A stretch of 55,733 nt of DNA from Psychromicrobium xiongbiense. Lineage in GTDB: Bacteria > Actinomycetota > Actinomycetes > Actinomycetales > Micrococcaceae. This document shows positions 18,092 to 26,629 of this stretch, one piece after another. The stretch is taken from the NCBI RefSeq assembly GCF_030271165.1, contig NZ_JASSZH010000002.1, forward strand, positions 1 to 55,733, in the 5' to 3' direction. A program made the translations under genes and the position numbers. Positions within the stretch are counted from its first letter, which is position 1. Each line of letters starts with the position of its first letter. A model generated the notes under the pieces. The model ran no database searches. It was not told the DNA's origin and saw only the letters and a list, made by a program, of their open reading frames with translations.

Positions 18092-19219
18092 ATGACTGAT
18101 CCTTCGCGCTCCGCCTCCACTGCCCGCAGCATGGGCCCCTCCGTCGTGCTGGCGGGCGGCGGATCTGCCGGTCATGTGTCGCCGCTACTGGCCATCGCCC
18201 AGGCCATCCGTCGGGCCGAGCCTGAGGCCAGGCTGCGGGCGGTGGGGACCAAGGACGGACTGGAGACCCGGTTGGTTCCGGCCGCTGGCTTTGAGCTGGA
18301 ACTCATTGACCGGGTTCCGATGCCGAGGCGTCCCAGCCTGGCTGCGCTCAGGTTCCCGGTGGCGATGCGTCGTGCCATCGCCCAGAGCCGGGAGATCCTG
18401 CAACGGGCCGAGGCCGAGGTGCTGGTCGGGGTGGGTGGCTATGTCTGCACTCCGCTGTATCTTGCCGCCCAGCGCCTGGGAATCCCCACCATCATCCATG
18501 AGGCGAATCTCAGACCCGGGCTGGCGAACCGACTGGGTGCCCGCCGGGCTGCGGCGATCGGAACGGCGTTCGAGGGCATCGCGCTGCCGGGTGCGCAGTG
18601 GGTCGGCATGCCGATGCGCTCGGACATCGCTCATGCTGACCGCGCTGCGGATCGGGAGAGCGCCAGGGCCGCGCTGGGTCTCCCACTCGATGCCACGGTT
18701 CTGGTGGTCACCGGCGGATCGCTGGGTGCTGTGCGGATCAACCAGGCGGTCGCTGCTGCTGCTGCCGATCTGGTGGCGGCCGGCATCGTGGTCCTTCATC
18801 TGACCGGGGCAGGCAAGCAGGTGATGGATGAGCACGGCGAACCGCTGGCTCTGCCCGGCTACCTGCAACGTGAGTACCTCGACACGATGGCTCTGGCGTA
18901 TTCCGCTGCCGACCTGCTGGTTTGTCGTTCCGGTGCCGGGACGGTCAGCGAGGTGGCTGCGGTCGGTGTTCCAGCGATCTTTGTGCCGCTTCCCGTGGGC
19001 AATGGTGAACAGCGTCTCAATGCGGCGACTCTGGTGGACCGGGATGCAGCGCTGATGGTGGCGGACAACGAATTTTCTGCCGACTGGCTGCGCCGGGTCG
19101 CACTGCCGCTTCTGCGGGACCCTGCCCGGCTGGCTGAACTGGGCGAACGGGCAGCACAACGAGGTATTCGTGATGCGGCCGAGCAGATGGCGACGATGAC
19201 GCTGGGAGCGATCAGATGA
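18092..19219 (+). CDS. murG: MurG, lipid II synthase
   Basis: GT28 glycosyltransferase on the inner membrane face that adds GlcNAc to lipid I. 375 residues. N-terminal AGGGSAGHVSPLLA (residues 21-34), GVGGYVCTPLYLAA, IIHEAN, and the C-terminal UDP-GlcNAc site VVTGGSLGAVRINQAV plus LVCRSGAGTVSE and LPVGNGEQRLNA. Starts eight bases after ftsW and overlaps murC by 4 bp (ATGA). Confidence 0.96.
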   Translation: MTDPSRSASTARSMGPSVVLAGGGSAGHVSPLLAIAQAIRRAEPEARLRAVGTKDGLETRLVPAAGFELELIDRVPMPRRPSLAALRFPVAMRRAIAQSREILQRAEAEVLVGVGGYVCTPLYLAAQRLGIPTIIHEANLRPGLANRLGARRAAAIGTAFEGIALPGAQWVGMPMRSDIAHADRAADRESARAALGLPLDATVLVVTGGSLGAVRINQAVAAAAADLVAAGIVVLHLTGAGKQVMDEHGEPLALPGYLQREYLDTMALAYSAADLLVCRSGAGTVSEVAAVGVPAIFVPLPVGNGEQRLNAATLVDRDAALMVADNEFSADWLRRVALPLLRDPARLAELGERAAQRGIRDAAEQMATMTLGAIR

Positions 19220-20670
19220 CACCGACCGATATGACTCCTCCGGCTGCCTCCGCCCTCAACCCCGCACTGGCCGGGCGGACCATCCACTTCATCGGTGTGG
19301 GTGGGGCAGGAATGTCCGCCATTGCGCGGATCATGCTGCAACTCGGCGTTGCCGTCAGTGGCAGCGACGGCCAGGATTCACCCGTGCTGGCGCAACTGCG
19401 CGCCCAGGGTGCCCAGATCCACCTGGGCCACGATGCCGCCCACCTCGGTGCGGCAGACACGGTCGTCTACTCGAGTGCGATCCGGGCGGACAATGCGGAA
19501 TTCGCCCAGGCGCAACGTGCCGGTCTGCGTATCTGGCATCGCTCCGAGGCTCTTGCTGCCGTGATGAGCGGAACCGTCATTGCGGTGGCCGGGACCCATG
19601 GCAAAACCACCACCACCTCGATGACCGTGGTGGCCTTGCGCGGAGGTGCCCTGGACCCTGGCTTCGCGATCGGTGCCGTGGTGGCCGAACTGGGCAGCAA
19701 CGCCGCGCTGGGCAGCAGCCCGATCTTTGTGGCGGAGGCCGATGAGTCGGACGGCTCCTTCCTGAATTACCGCCCGCAGATCGCCGTGGTGACGAACATC
19801 GAGGCCGATCACCTGGACCACTATGGAACCGCAGAAGCCGTGAACAGGGCCTTTGAGGACTTTGCCGCGCTGCTTCCTGCCGGGGGACTGCTGGTGGCCT
19901 GCGCGGACGATGCCGGCGCTTCAGCCTTGGCCGACCGCACTGTGCCGCGGGCCAGGGTGGTCCGTTATGGGCGCTCCGAGGCGGCACAGTGGCGGATCTC
20001 GGGCGGTATTTCCGGGGAAGCCGGAGGCGCGGTGCTGACCACCCCGACGGGAGAGCAGCTCGTTCTGAATCTGGCGGTGCCGGGAGAGCACAATGTGCTC
20101 AATGCGGTGGCAGCCGTGGCGGTGGCCAGTGAGCTGGGCGTCGAACCGGCTGCTGCACTGGCTGCACTGGCTGGATTCCGTGGTGCGGCCCGACGTTTTG
20201 AAGCCAAGGGCGAAGCTCGAGGGGTCCGGGTTTTTGATGATTATGCCCACCATCCCACCGAGGTGCGGGCCGCGCTTCAGGGTGCCCGCGCGGTGGCTGG
20301 GGAGGGAAAGGTCCGGGTCCTGTTTCAACCGCACCTGTTTTCTAGGACGCAGGCCTTTGCCGCCGATTTTGCTCACGCCCTGCGCGGTGCCGATGAGGCC
20401 TATGTGCTGGATATCTATGCTGCCCGAGAGGATCCTGTTCCTGGGGTGGACAGCAGGATCATCACCGAGGCAGCCGCGCTGGCCGTCTCGGCTGAGGATG
20501 CCGGAGCCGGTCGCGGAACCCTGCACTACGCGCCCGATGCCGCCGCCGCCGTTGGCGCTCTTGCGGCATCGAGCGCTGCTGGTGATGTGCTGCTCACGAT
20601 CGGTGCGGGAGATGTGACCCGGTGGGGAAGCGTGCTGCTGACCGAACTGGAGGCCAGCGATGCGACGTAA
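19216..20670 (+). CDS. murC: UDP-MurNAc--L-alanine ligase
   Basis: First of the Mur ligases. 484 residues. N-terminal IHFIGVGGAGMSAIA (UDP-binding Rossmann), P-loop GTHGKTTTT from residue 126, EADESDGSFLNY, NIEADHLDHYG, VFDDYAHHPTEV and FQPHLFSRT. All catalytic motifs are intact. Overlaps murG by 4 bp at its start and ftsQ by 11 bp at its end. Confidence 0.96.
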   Translation: MTPTDMTPPAASALNPALAGRTIHFIGVGGAGMSAIARIMLQLGVAVSGSDGQDSPVLAQLRAQGAQIHLGHDAAHLGAADTVVYSSAIRADNAEFAQAQRAGLRIWHRSEALAAVMSGTVIAVAGTHGKTTTTSMTVVALRGGALDPGFAIGAVVAELGSNAALGSSPIFVAEADESDGSFLNYRPQIAVVTNIEADHLDHYGTAEAVNRAFEDFAALLPAGGLLVACADDAGASALADRTVPRARVVRYGRSEAAQWRISGGISGEAGGAVLTTPTGEQLVLNLAVPGEHNVLNAVAAVAVASELGVEPAAALAALAGFRGAARRFEAKGEARGVRVFDDYAHHPTEVRAALQGARAVAGEGKVRVLFQPHLFSRTQAFAADFAHALRGADEAYVLDIYAAREDPVPGVDSRIITEAAALAVSAEDAGAGRGTLHYAPDAAAAVGALAASSAAGDVLLTIGAGDVTRWGSVLLTELEASDAT

Positions 20671-21955
20671 ACCCCATGTGGTGTCCAGCAGGCCAGCCGG
20701 TGCCCCCGAGCTGAGTCCTGAGGAGATGGTGAGTCCTGAGGAGATTGCGCAGCCGCCCGTTGAGGGCTCCCCGGGGGATATGCCTGGGGTCTCGGTGGCC
20801 AGGATTCCTCTGGAGGACAGCAGCGGAGTCGGCATGGAGGACGGCGGCGCGGACAGCCTTGGCGCCCAGAGCGCGGAGGCTCGGGGTTCAGGTGTCACGG
20901 GTTCAGGTGTCACGGGTTCGGACCTCCAGGGCCGGAAGCTGGTTCTGGCGACCTCGGATGCGGTGACCGCTCTGCCGGTTCCCGATGCGGAGCCCCTCGC
21001 GGAGCAGGATCAGTTCGCTGTGCCGGTACCGCGCCCCAAGAAGGCAAAGAAAAGCACCCCATCAAAGAAGGGCACACAGCCAAAGAAGGGCACACAGCCA
21101 AAGAAGGGCTCCAAGCCGCCAGCGGCGGCTGTCGATGACGCATGGGCCGATGACGCATGGGGCGATCATGCGGGCGCCGCAGACGACGAGGCTGGCAACG
21201 CGACGGTGTTGGCCTTCCCGGGGCGCAAAGAACGTGTGCGCCGCTCGGGACGCCGGCCCTGGCTGCCGTGGACGGTGGCTGCGACCGTCATCGTGCTGGT
21301 GGCTGGCCTGATGGCTGCTGTGCTGTTCACCCCGATGCTCGCGCTGCGCACCGTGGCCGTGGATGGCACCAGGCTCGCTTCGGAGGATTCCGTTCAGCAG
21401 GCACTGGCCCCACTCAAGGGCAAACCGCTGACCCAGGTCACCCAGAGCCAGGTCCAGCAGCTGCTGACCCCGCTGGTGCAGGTCAAATCGGTCAGCATCG
21501 AGGCTCGCCCCCCGTCCACGCTCCTGGTGCACATCATTGAGCGTGTTCCGGTGGCGGTGCTTAAAAGCGGATCGGATTATCTGCTGGTCGATCCTCAGGG
21601 CATTCAGCTGGGGACCACCAGGGATCTGGGGGCGGCAAAACTTCCCCTGATCGATGGCGGCACCGCCATGATTGGCCAGAGCACCTTCGCGGCGATGACC
21701 GCTGTTCTGGCCGCGCTGCCTGCCGACGTGCTGGGGCGGATGAAGTCTGCATCGGCCTCCTCGCCGGACAATGTGGAACTGACGCTGAGCGACGGGAAGA
21801 CGGTCGTCTGGGGTGATGCTTCGGAGATGGCGTTGAAGGCCCAGGTGCTCAAGATCATGCTGGACAACCCGCCCACTGCTCAGGCGGGCAAACCGGCACC
21901 GGCGCCGGTGAGAACCTACGATGTGTCCTCACCCCGGCATCCCGTCACCCGATAA
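20660..21955 (+). CDS. ftsQ: Divisome protein FtsQ with long repetitive N-terminus
   Basis: Bitopic scaffold linking early and late division proteins. 431 residues. Residues 1-200 are a long hydrophilic cytoplasmic region with low-complexity acidic and lysine-rich parts, including three copies of KKG(T/S)(Q/K)P. A single helix follows at about 203-225, then a POTRA domain (about 228-298, LALRTVAVDGTRLASEDSV) and the FtsQ/DivIB C-terminal domain. Start ATG 20660 lies inside the murC end and has GGAGG upstream. The N-terminus is much longer than in E. coli FtsQ, as in other Actinobacteria. Confidence 0.92.
   Translation: MRRKPHVVSSRPAGAPELSPEEMVSPEEIAQPPVEGSPGDMPGVSVARIPLEDSSGVGMEDGGADSLGAQSAEARGSGVTGSGVTGSDLQGRKLVLATSDAVTALPVPDAEPLAEQDQFAVPVPRPKKAKKSTPSKKGTQPKKGTQPKKGSKPPAAAVDDAWADDAWGDHAGAADDEAGNATVLAFPGRKERVRRSGRRPWLPWTVAATVIVLVAGLMAAVLFTPMLALRTVAVDGTRLASEDSVQQALAPLKGKPLTQVTQSQVQQLLTPLVQVKSVSIEARPPSTLLVHIIERVPVAVLKSGSDYLLVDPQGIQLGTTRDLGAAKLPLIDGGTAMIGQSTFAAMTAVLAALPADVLGRMKSASASSPDNVELTLSDGKTVVWGDASEMALKAQVLKIMLDNPPTAQAGKPAPAPVRTYDVSSPRHPVTR
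20885..20914 (+). repeat. 15-bp tandem repeat in ftsQ
   Basis: Two perfect copies of GGTTCAGGTGTCACG followed by a partial third (GGTTCG). It is in frame, coding for repeated GSGVT in the disordered N-terminus. Confidence 0.85.
21064..21117 (+). repeat. 18-bp tandem repeat in ftsQ
   Basis: Two perfect copies of AAAGAAGGGCACACAGCC and a third with four changes. It encodes KKGTQP-KKGTQP-KKGSKP, a basic stretch preceding an acidic DDAWADDAWGD segment. Likely variable in length between strains. Confidence 0.85.
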
Positions 21956-22037
21956 GTTCCTGGGATGATTCACACGACACGCGGGCGTGGTCATTGCGCC
22001 GAAACTCGATGCCCCATAGCGTCACATCAAGAGTTAG

Positions 22038-22070
22038 TTGACATAACTATAACCCTCAACTTGAGGGTTA
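22038..22070 (+). promoter_or_regulatory. ftsZ upstream -35-like box and 21-bp palindrome
   Basis: TTGACA at 22038-22043 is followed closely by a perfect palindrome, 22050-22070, with 10-base arms TAACCCTCAA and TTGAGGGTTA around one C. It lacks a T-tract, and its position 65-85 bp before the ftsZ start suggests an operator or activator site over the ftsZ promoter. No convincing -10 at standard spacing was found. The gap 21956-22134 also has ACATCGAAC twice, 11 bp apart (22101, 22112). Confidence 0.5.
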
Positions 22071-22134
22071 AGGTTTAGCTCGACACATTATTTCTGCAGA
22101 ACATCGAACCAACATCGAACAAGGGACACCAACC

Positions 22135-23307
22135 GTGGCAGCACCGCAGAACTATTTGGCCGTCATCAAAGTGGTCGGCATCGGCGGCGGCGGCGTGAAC
22201 GCTGTCAACCGCATGATCGAAGTAGGCCTGCGTGGCGTGGAGTTCATTGCGATCAACACCGATGCTCAGGCGCTGCTGATGTCTGATGCTGATGTGAAGC
22301 TCGACGTCGGGCGTGAACTGACCCGTGGGCTGGGCGCAGGCGCGGATCCGGAGGTTGGACGCAAGGCTGCTGAGGACCACGCCGAGGAGATCGAAGAGGT
22401 GCTCCGTGGTGCCGATATGGTGTTCGTCACCGCAGGTGAGGGTGGCGGCACCGGCACTGGCGGTGCTCCGGTGGTGGCTCGCATCGCACGCTCCCTCGGT
22501 GCCCTGACCATCGGTGTGGTCACCCGCCCGTTCACCTTCGAGGGACGCCGCCGTTCCAACCAGGCGGAGTCCGGTATCGATTCGCTGCGCGATGAAGTCG
22601 ATACCTTGATCGTCATCCCGAACGACCGTCTGCTGTCGATCAGCGATCGCAATGTCTCGATGCTCGATGCTTTCCGCTCCGCGGATCAGGTGCTGCTCTC
22701 CGGTGTTCAGGGCATCACGGACCTGATTACCACCCCGGGCCTGATCAACCTGGACTTCGCCGATGTGAAGTCCGTGATGCAGGGTGCAGGTTCCGCTCTG
22801 ATGGGTATCGGTTCGGCCCGTGGCGAGGATCGTGCCGTCAAGGCCGCGGAGCTGGCCATCGCCTCGCCGCTGTTGGAAGCCTCCATCGAGGGGGCCCATG
22901 GTGTGCTGCTCTCCATTCAGGGCGGTTCCGACCTGGGTCTCTTCGAAATCAACGAGGCCGCGCGACTGGTGCAGGAAGTGGCACACCCCGAGGCGAACAT
23001 CATCTTCGGTGCGGTCATCGACGATGCACTCGGCGACGAGGCTCGCGTCACGGTCATCGCTGCCGGTTTCGACAACGTCGATGCGACGAGCGCACCGCTG
23101 CCCGACCGTGCGACGCGCCAGGAGGCACCCGTCGCCGCCGCTGCCCCGGCGGCCGCAGCCCCCAGCCTCTCCAGCTGGGGCCAGAACAGCTCTTCGTCAC
23201 AGTCCGGCGTCGACCACGGCTTTGACGAGGAACTGCCCGCTATCGTGGAGCCGGATCTCAGTGCCTCCCGGATGGATGATCTGGACGTTCCGGACTTCCT
23301 GAAGTAA
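22135..23307 (+). CDS. ftsZ: Cell division GTPase FtsZ
   Basis: Tubulin-like GTPase that forms the Z ring. 390 residues. N-terminal [17 protein letters not shown], tubulin signature GGGTGTGG at 103-110, T7 loop [11 protein letters not shown], a variable Ala/Pro/Ser-rich linker from about 320, and the C-terminal peptide [10 protein letters not shown] that binds partners such as SepF. GTG 22135 has AAGGGAC upstream. It follows ftsQ after a 179-bp gap with its own regulatory region, so it is probably transcribed separately as well as by read-through. Confidence 0.97.
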   Translation: MAAPQNYLAVIKVVGIGGGGVNAVNRMIEVGLRGVEFIAINTDAQALLMSDADVKLDVGRELTRGLGAGADPEVGRKAAEDHAEEIEEVLRGADMVFVTAGEGGGTGTGGAPVVARIARSLGALTIGVVTRPFTFEGRRRSNQAESGIDSLRDEVDTLIVIPNDRLLSISDRNVSMLDAFRSADQVLLSGVQGITDLITTPGLINLDFADVKSVMQGAGSALMGIGSARGEDRAVKAAELAIASPLLEASIEGAHGVLLSIQGGSDLGLFEINEAARLVQEVAHPEANIIFGAVIDDALGDEARVTVIAAGFDNVDATSAPLPDRATRQEAPVAAAAPAAAAPSLSSWGQNSSSSQSGVDHGFDEELPAIVEPDLSASRMDDLDVPDFLK

Positions 23308-23320
23308 ATCTGATTCAGGA

Positions 23321-24031
23321 ATGTATTTCTGGCAACACCACCTTCGCGGGGAGTGGACTGGCGTTTTCACAGATGCTTCCTCCGGCTCCCTGAGTCTGAG
23401 AGTCCCGGCTGGCGGTGCTGCTGATCCTCAGGCGGCTGCCCGTAGGGAACATCTGGTAAATGCGCTCGATGGCGGTCCAGTTCAGTTCATGACCCAGGTC
23501 CACGGAACCACCGTGGTCTGGGTCGATGAGCTGGGGGCTCCGCCGGTGCAGGAGCAGCCGGTCGCCGATGGGCTGCTCACCTCTGACCGGGCTGCGGCAG
23601 TGCTTGTTGCCGATTGCCTGCCCATTCTCTGGGTGGCGGAAACAGCGGAGGGCCGGGGGCTTGCTGCTGCGGTCCATGCGGGCCGGAAGGGTGTCGCAGC
23701 CAATATCGTGCGTGAAACTGCGCAGGCGCTGCGTGCACGTGGGGGAGTGGAGCTTGAAGCCTGGATAGGCCCCTCTATCTGCGGAGCCTGCTACGAGGTC
23801 CCGGAGGAATTGCGCGCGGAGGTGGCATCCGCTGTGCCGGAGACCTTTGCCCAGACCTCCTGGGGTACCCCATCGCTTGATCTGCGCGCCGGTGCCCAGG
23901 CGCAACTCGAGGCCGAGGGCGTCCGGGTTCACCGCCTGGATGTCTGTACTCTGGAAGATCGTCGATTCTTCTCCCACCGGGGCGGATCAGCGGGTCGGTT
24001 CGCCGGCATCGTCTACCGGAGCGGGTCGTGA
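23321..24031 (+). CDS. pgeF: YfiH/PgeF family protein (polyphenol oxidase / purine nucleoside phosphorylase type)
   Basis: 236-residue cytoplasmic protein of the DUF152/laccase-like family, found next to ftsZ in many Gram-positives. It contains the metal-site pieces HGTTVVW, ADCLPI, VHAGRKG and GPSICGACYEV, and ends with the hallmark FFSHRGGSAGRFAGIVY. Members have been reported as adenosine/purine phosphorylases or as editing enzymes that correct misincorporated peptidoglycan (E. coli PgeF); which applies here is not decided by sequence. 13 bp after ftsZ, and it overlaps the next gene by 4 bp. Confidence 0.88.
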   Translation: MYFWQHHLRGEWTGVFTDASSGSLSLRVPAGGAADPQAAARREHLVNALDGGPVQFMTQVHGTTVVWVDELGAPPVQEQPVADGLLTSDRAAAVLVADCLPILWVAETAEGRGLAAAVHAGRKGVAANIVRETAQALRARGGVELEAWIGPSICGACYEVPEELRAEVASAVPETFAQTSWGTPSLDLRAGAQAQLEAEGVRVHRLDVCTLEDRRFFSHRGGSAGRFAGIVYRSGS

Positions 24032-24822
24032 GCGAGGCGAGTCGGCCTGCGCCAGTGGAGTCTTCCCGGGCCGACGAACTGGCACGGCGACTCTCGAATG
24101 TCCGGGCCAGGATCTCTGCCAGCTCTGAGTCCGCCGGGCGGGAGCAAGAACCGACCCTCATTGTGGTGACCAAATTTCATCCGGCTGTAGACGTGCTGAC
24201 CCTGGCGGAACTGGGTGTCCGGGACGTAGGGGAGAGCCGGGATCAGGAGGCTTCCGCGAAAGCCGCCCTGGTGAACCGGAGCCTGAGCCTGCTGGGTGCC
24301 GCGGATTCCGGACTGGCGCTGCACTGGCATTTCGTCGGCCAGTTGCAGGCCAATAAAGCCAGATCCGTCGTCAAATATGCCCAGGCGATCCACTCGGTGG
24401 ACCGGATCTCGTTGGTGGGGGCGCTGTCCCGTGCTGCGGTGGTCCGCGCAGCAGCAGAACCTCTGGATTGTTTCATTCAGGTGGATCTGAACCCCGCTCT
24501 GGAGGACCTGACAGCGACGGCGATGCCGGAGAAGAGCAGAGGGGGAGCGCTACCCTCTCAGGTGGCCGAGCTGGCTGCCCGCCTTGATGATGCCGAGGGG
24601 CTACGCCTCGCGGGAGTGATGGCCGTGGCGCCTCTCGGTGAGGATCCTGATGCGGCTTTTGCCCGACTGGCCAGGATCAGCGCCACTGTGCGGTCCAGCT
24701 ACAGTGCCGCGGACGGCATTTCCGCCGGAATGAGTGGCGATCTTGAGGCTGCTGTGCGACACGGCGCGACACACCTTCGGATTGGTTCGGATGTCCTCGG
24801 TCCGCGCCCAGCCGTGGGGTAG
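24028..24822 (+). CDS. yggS: YggS/PLPBP pyridoxal-phosphate homeostasis protein
   Basis: 264-residue PLP-binding TIM-barrel protein that controls the cellular PLP pool. The Schiff-base lysine is in LIVVTKFHP, and other signatures are [25 protein letters not shown] and the phosphate site near the end [20 protein letters not shown] (M-S-x-D). GTG 24028 overlaps the pgeF stop. Conserved between ftsZ and sepF in Actinobacteria and Firmicutes; a direct role in division is not established. Confidence 0.93.
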   Translation: MSEASRPAPVESSRADELARRLSNVRARISASSESAGREQEPTLIVVTKFHPAVDVLTLAELGVRDVGESRDQEASAKAALVNRSLSLLGAADSGLALHWHFVGQLQANKARSVVKYAQAIHSVDRISLVGALSRAAVVRAAAEPLDCFIQVDLNPALEDLTATAMPEKSRGGALPSQVAELAARLDDAEGLRLAGVMAVAPLGEDPDAAFARLARISATVRSSYSAADGISAGMSGDLEAAVRHGATHLRIGSDVLGPRPAVG

Positions 24823-24872
24823 CTTCGAAGGAGCAGCAGTTCAACGAGAAATTCACTGACCAAGGAGCAGAA

Positions 24873-25391
24873 ATGGCTGGCGCTCTGCGTAAGACCATGA
24901 TTTACCTGGGGCTCGCTGACGGCGACGAGCGCTATGAGGCTCATGAGGAGCCTGCGCCCATGCCGTCTCGCCCCGCCCAGAAAATTGAGGACCGTACTGT
25001 GGATTACGACAACGGACAAAACCATGCTGCTCCCGCACCGCAGGCCGAATACCGCGCCCCGGTGACGCCGATCAAGCGTGCCGCGTCCTCTCGTGAAGAG
25101 CAGACTGGTCTGAAGCGCATCACCACGGTGCACCCTCGCTCCTACAATGACGCCAAAATCATTGGTGAGAGCTTCCGTGACGGCATCCCGGTGATCATGA
25201 ACGTGACCGATATGGGCGAAGCCGATGCGAAGCGCCTGGTGGACTTCTCTGCCGGTCTGGTGTTTGGCATGCATGGCAGCATCGAACGTGTCACCAACAA
25301 GGTCTTCCTACTCTCGCCCTCCTTCGTGCAGGTGCTGGGTGAAGACCAGAAGGACAGCGAAAGCCAGGCCAGCTTTTTCAATCAGAGCTGA
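24873..25391 (+). CDS. sepF: SepF, membrane anchor of the Z ring
   Basis: 172-residue FtsZ partner that takes the place of absent FtsA. The N-terminal [14 protein letters not shown] is an amphipathic membrane-binding helix, followed by a flexible Pro/Ala-rich linker (about 30-75). The SepF core is about 85-165 with [20 protein letters not shown] and [19 protein letters not shown] (the conserved Gly patch). AAGGAG lies ten bases before the ATG. Fifty bases separate it from yggS. Confidence 0.95.
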   Translation: MAGALRKTMIYLGLADGDERYEAHEEPAPMPSRPAQKIEDRTVDYDNGQNHAAPAPQAEYRAPVTPIKRAASSREEQTGLKRITTVHPRSYNDAKIIGESFRDGIPVIMNVTDMGEADAKRLVDFSAGLVFGMHGSIERVTNKVFLLSPSFVQVLGEDQKDSESQASFFNQS

Positions 25392-25409
25392 TTCGGTCCT
25401 CGGGGCAAG

Positions 25410-25415
25410 TACGCT
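25410..25415 (+). promoter_or_regulatory. -10 box of yggT
   Basis: TACGCT, six bases (GTTGCA), then GTG 25422. This gives yggT its own leaderless transcript inside the division cluster. Confidence 0.5.
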
Positions 25416-25421
25416 GTTGCA

Positions 25422-25712
25422 GTGAGCATTATTTTCACCCTCCTCTACACCGTGATCTTGCTTTTCTATCTCACGTTGTTGCTGCGCATCATCTTTGACT
25501 GGATCCAACAGCTTGCCCGTGGCTGGCGCCCACAAGGCGTGGCGTTGATTGCTGCTACCGGGGTGTACTCTGTGACGGATCCACCACTGAAACTTCTGCG
25601 CCGGTTGGTGCCACCGCTGAATCTCGGTGGAATCTCGCTGGATGTCGGTCTGATCGTGATTTTCATCGTGACCTGGATCCTTCTGACGGTGACTTCTGGA
25701 CTCGCGTCATGA
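25422..25712 (+). CDS. yggT: YggT family membrane protein
   Basis: 96-residue integral membrane protein with two YggT-type hydrophobic segments (about 2-25 and 66-92) and the family pieces LLLRIIFDWIQ and TDPPLKLLRRLVPPLNLGGISLD. It sits in the usual slot between sepF and divIVA. Function unknown; the E. coli relative has been linked to osmotic and cation stress. No Shine-Dalgarno is visible, consistent with the leaderless box upstream. Confidence 0.88.
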   Translation: MSIIFTLLYTVILLFYLTLLLRIIFDWIQQLARGWRPQGVALIAATGVYSVTDPPLKLLRRLVPPLNLGGISLDVGLIVIFIVTWILLTVTSGLAS

Positions 25713-25719
25713 GGGTCAA

Positions 25720-25747
25720 TTAGTTTCGCCGGTTTTATGGCTATATT
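25720..25747 (+). promoter_or_regulatory. Weak candidate promoter for divIVA
   Basis: TTAGTT at 25720-25725 and TATATT at 25742-25747, 16 bp apart. A second possible -10, TACAGT, is at 25785-25790. The 159-bp gap before divIVA holds nothing else clear. Confidence 0.3.
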
Positions 25748-25871
25748 CTGAAAACAAGTAGCGCGTCTCCATGAGCGCAACCGCTACAGTGAGTTATCAC
25801 GCATAAAGTACTTGAGGCCCGGTCGTTCAATGCGTTCGGGTGTCGGTCCTAAACCCCTATGAGGTGACTAG

Positions 25872-26543
25872 ATGGCCCTGACGCCAGAAGACGTTGTCAA
25901 TAAGCGATTTCAGCCCACGAAGTTTCGTGAAGGCTACGATCAGGACGAGGTAGACGATTTCCTTGACGAAATCGTCGTCGAGCTGCGTCGTCTCTACCAG
26001 GAGAACGACGAGCTGCGTAAGCGTCTTGCCGAGGCTGGCCAGGCGGTTCCTGCCGCCCCGGCAACTCCCGTGGCTGCTGCTGAGGCCGCCGCTCTTGTGG
26101 TGGAGAAGCCTGCTGCTCCCGCTGCCAAGGAGGAGGTTGCTCCCGTCGCCGCCCCGGTTGCTGCGGTTGCTCCGGCTCCGGTTGCCGCTCCGGCGATCCA
26201 CCCGACGGCTGAGTCCGCTGCCGGCGTGCTGACCATGGCGCAGAAGCTTCATGATGAGTATGTGACTGCAGGTCTGCAGCAGCGTGACAAGATCATCGGT
26301 GAAGCTCAGGTTGAGGCTTCAGGCCTGGTGAACGAAGCACAGGAGAAGAGTCGCAAGGTTCTGGGCAATCTGGAACAGCAGCGCGCGGTGCTCGAGCGTA
26401 AGGTCGAGCAGCTGCGTAGCTTCGAGCGGGATTACCGTTCACGCCTGAAGGCCTACATCGAGGGCCAGCTCAGCGATCTCGAGGCGCGTGGTTCTGTCGC
26501 TTCGGGTGACGGCCAGGACAGCGGAAAAACCGCTGAATCCTGA
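25872..26543 (+). CDS. divIVA: DivIVA/Wag31 polar growth scaffold
   Basis: 223-residue cytoplasmic coiled-coil protein that marks curved membrane at poles and septum. The N-terminal membrane-binding domain is clear (LTPEDVVNKRFQPTKFREGYDQDEVDDFLDEI is spread over residues 3-34), followed by a first coiled coil to about 57. An Ala/Pro/Val-rich linker (about 57-115) precedes a long second coiled coil (about 118-205, rich in Glu, Gln and Arg). GAGGTGACTAG before the ATG gives a good ribosome site. Actinobacterial Wag31 is phosphorylated by PknA/PknB-type kinases; such kinases occur at both ends of this window. Confidence 0.96.
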   Translation: MALTPEDVVNKRFQPTKFREGYDQDEVDDFLDEIVVELRRLYQENDELRKRLAEAGQAVPAAPATPVAAAEAAALVVEKPAAPAAKEEVAPVAAPVAAVAPAPVAAPAIHPTAESAAGVLTMAQKLHDEYVTAGLQQRDKIIGEAQVEASGLVNEAQEKSRKVLGNLEQQRAVLERKVEQLRSFERDYRSRLKAYIEGQLSDLEARGSVASGDGQDSGKTAES

Positions 26544-26570
26544 GCACTCTGCTCGTAGGCTCTATTTGTT

Positions 26571-26614
26571 GACGATGGCCGGTGTCCAGCAGCTGCTGGA
26601 CACCGGCCATCGTC
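26571..26614. terminator. Perfect 44-bp palindrome between divIVA and lspA
   Basis: Arms 26571-26592 and 26593-26614 are exact reverse complements (22 bp each) with no spacer. In RNA this gives a very stable hairpin ending the divIVA transcript. Only TTGACC follows, so it is not a textbook T-tract terminator; it ends 15 bp before the lspA start, so it could also limit lspA expression. Confidence 0.65.
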
Positions 26615-26629
26615 TTGACCGAGGTAATC

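Noticed and set aside
22048..22053. TATAAC as the ftsZ -10 box
   Set aside because: No acceptable -35 at 16-18 bp upstream (CATCAA), and it overlaps the palindrome edge; left unassigned.
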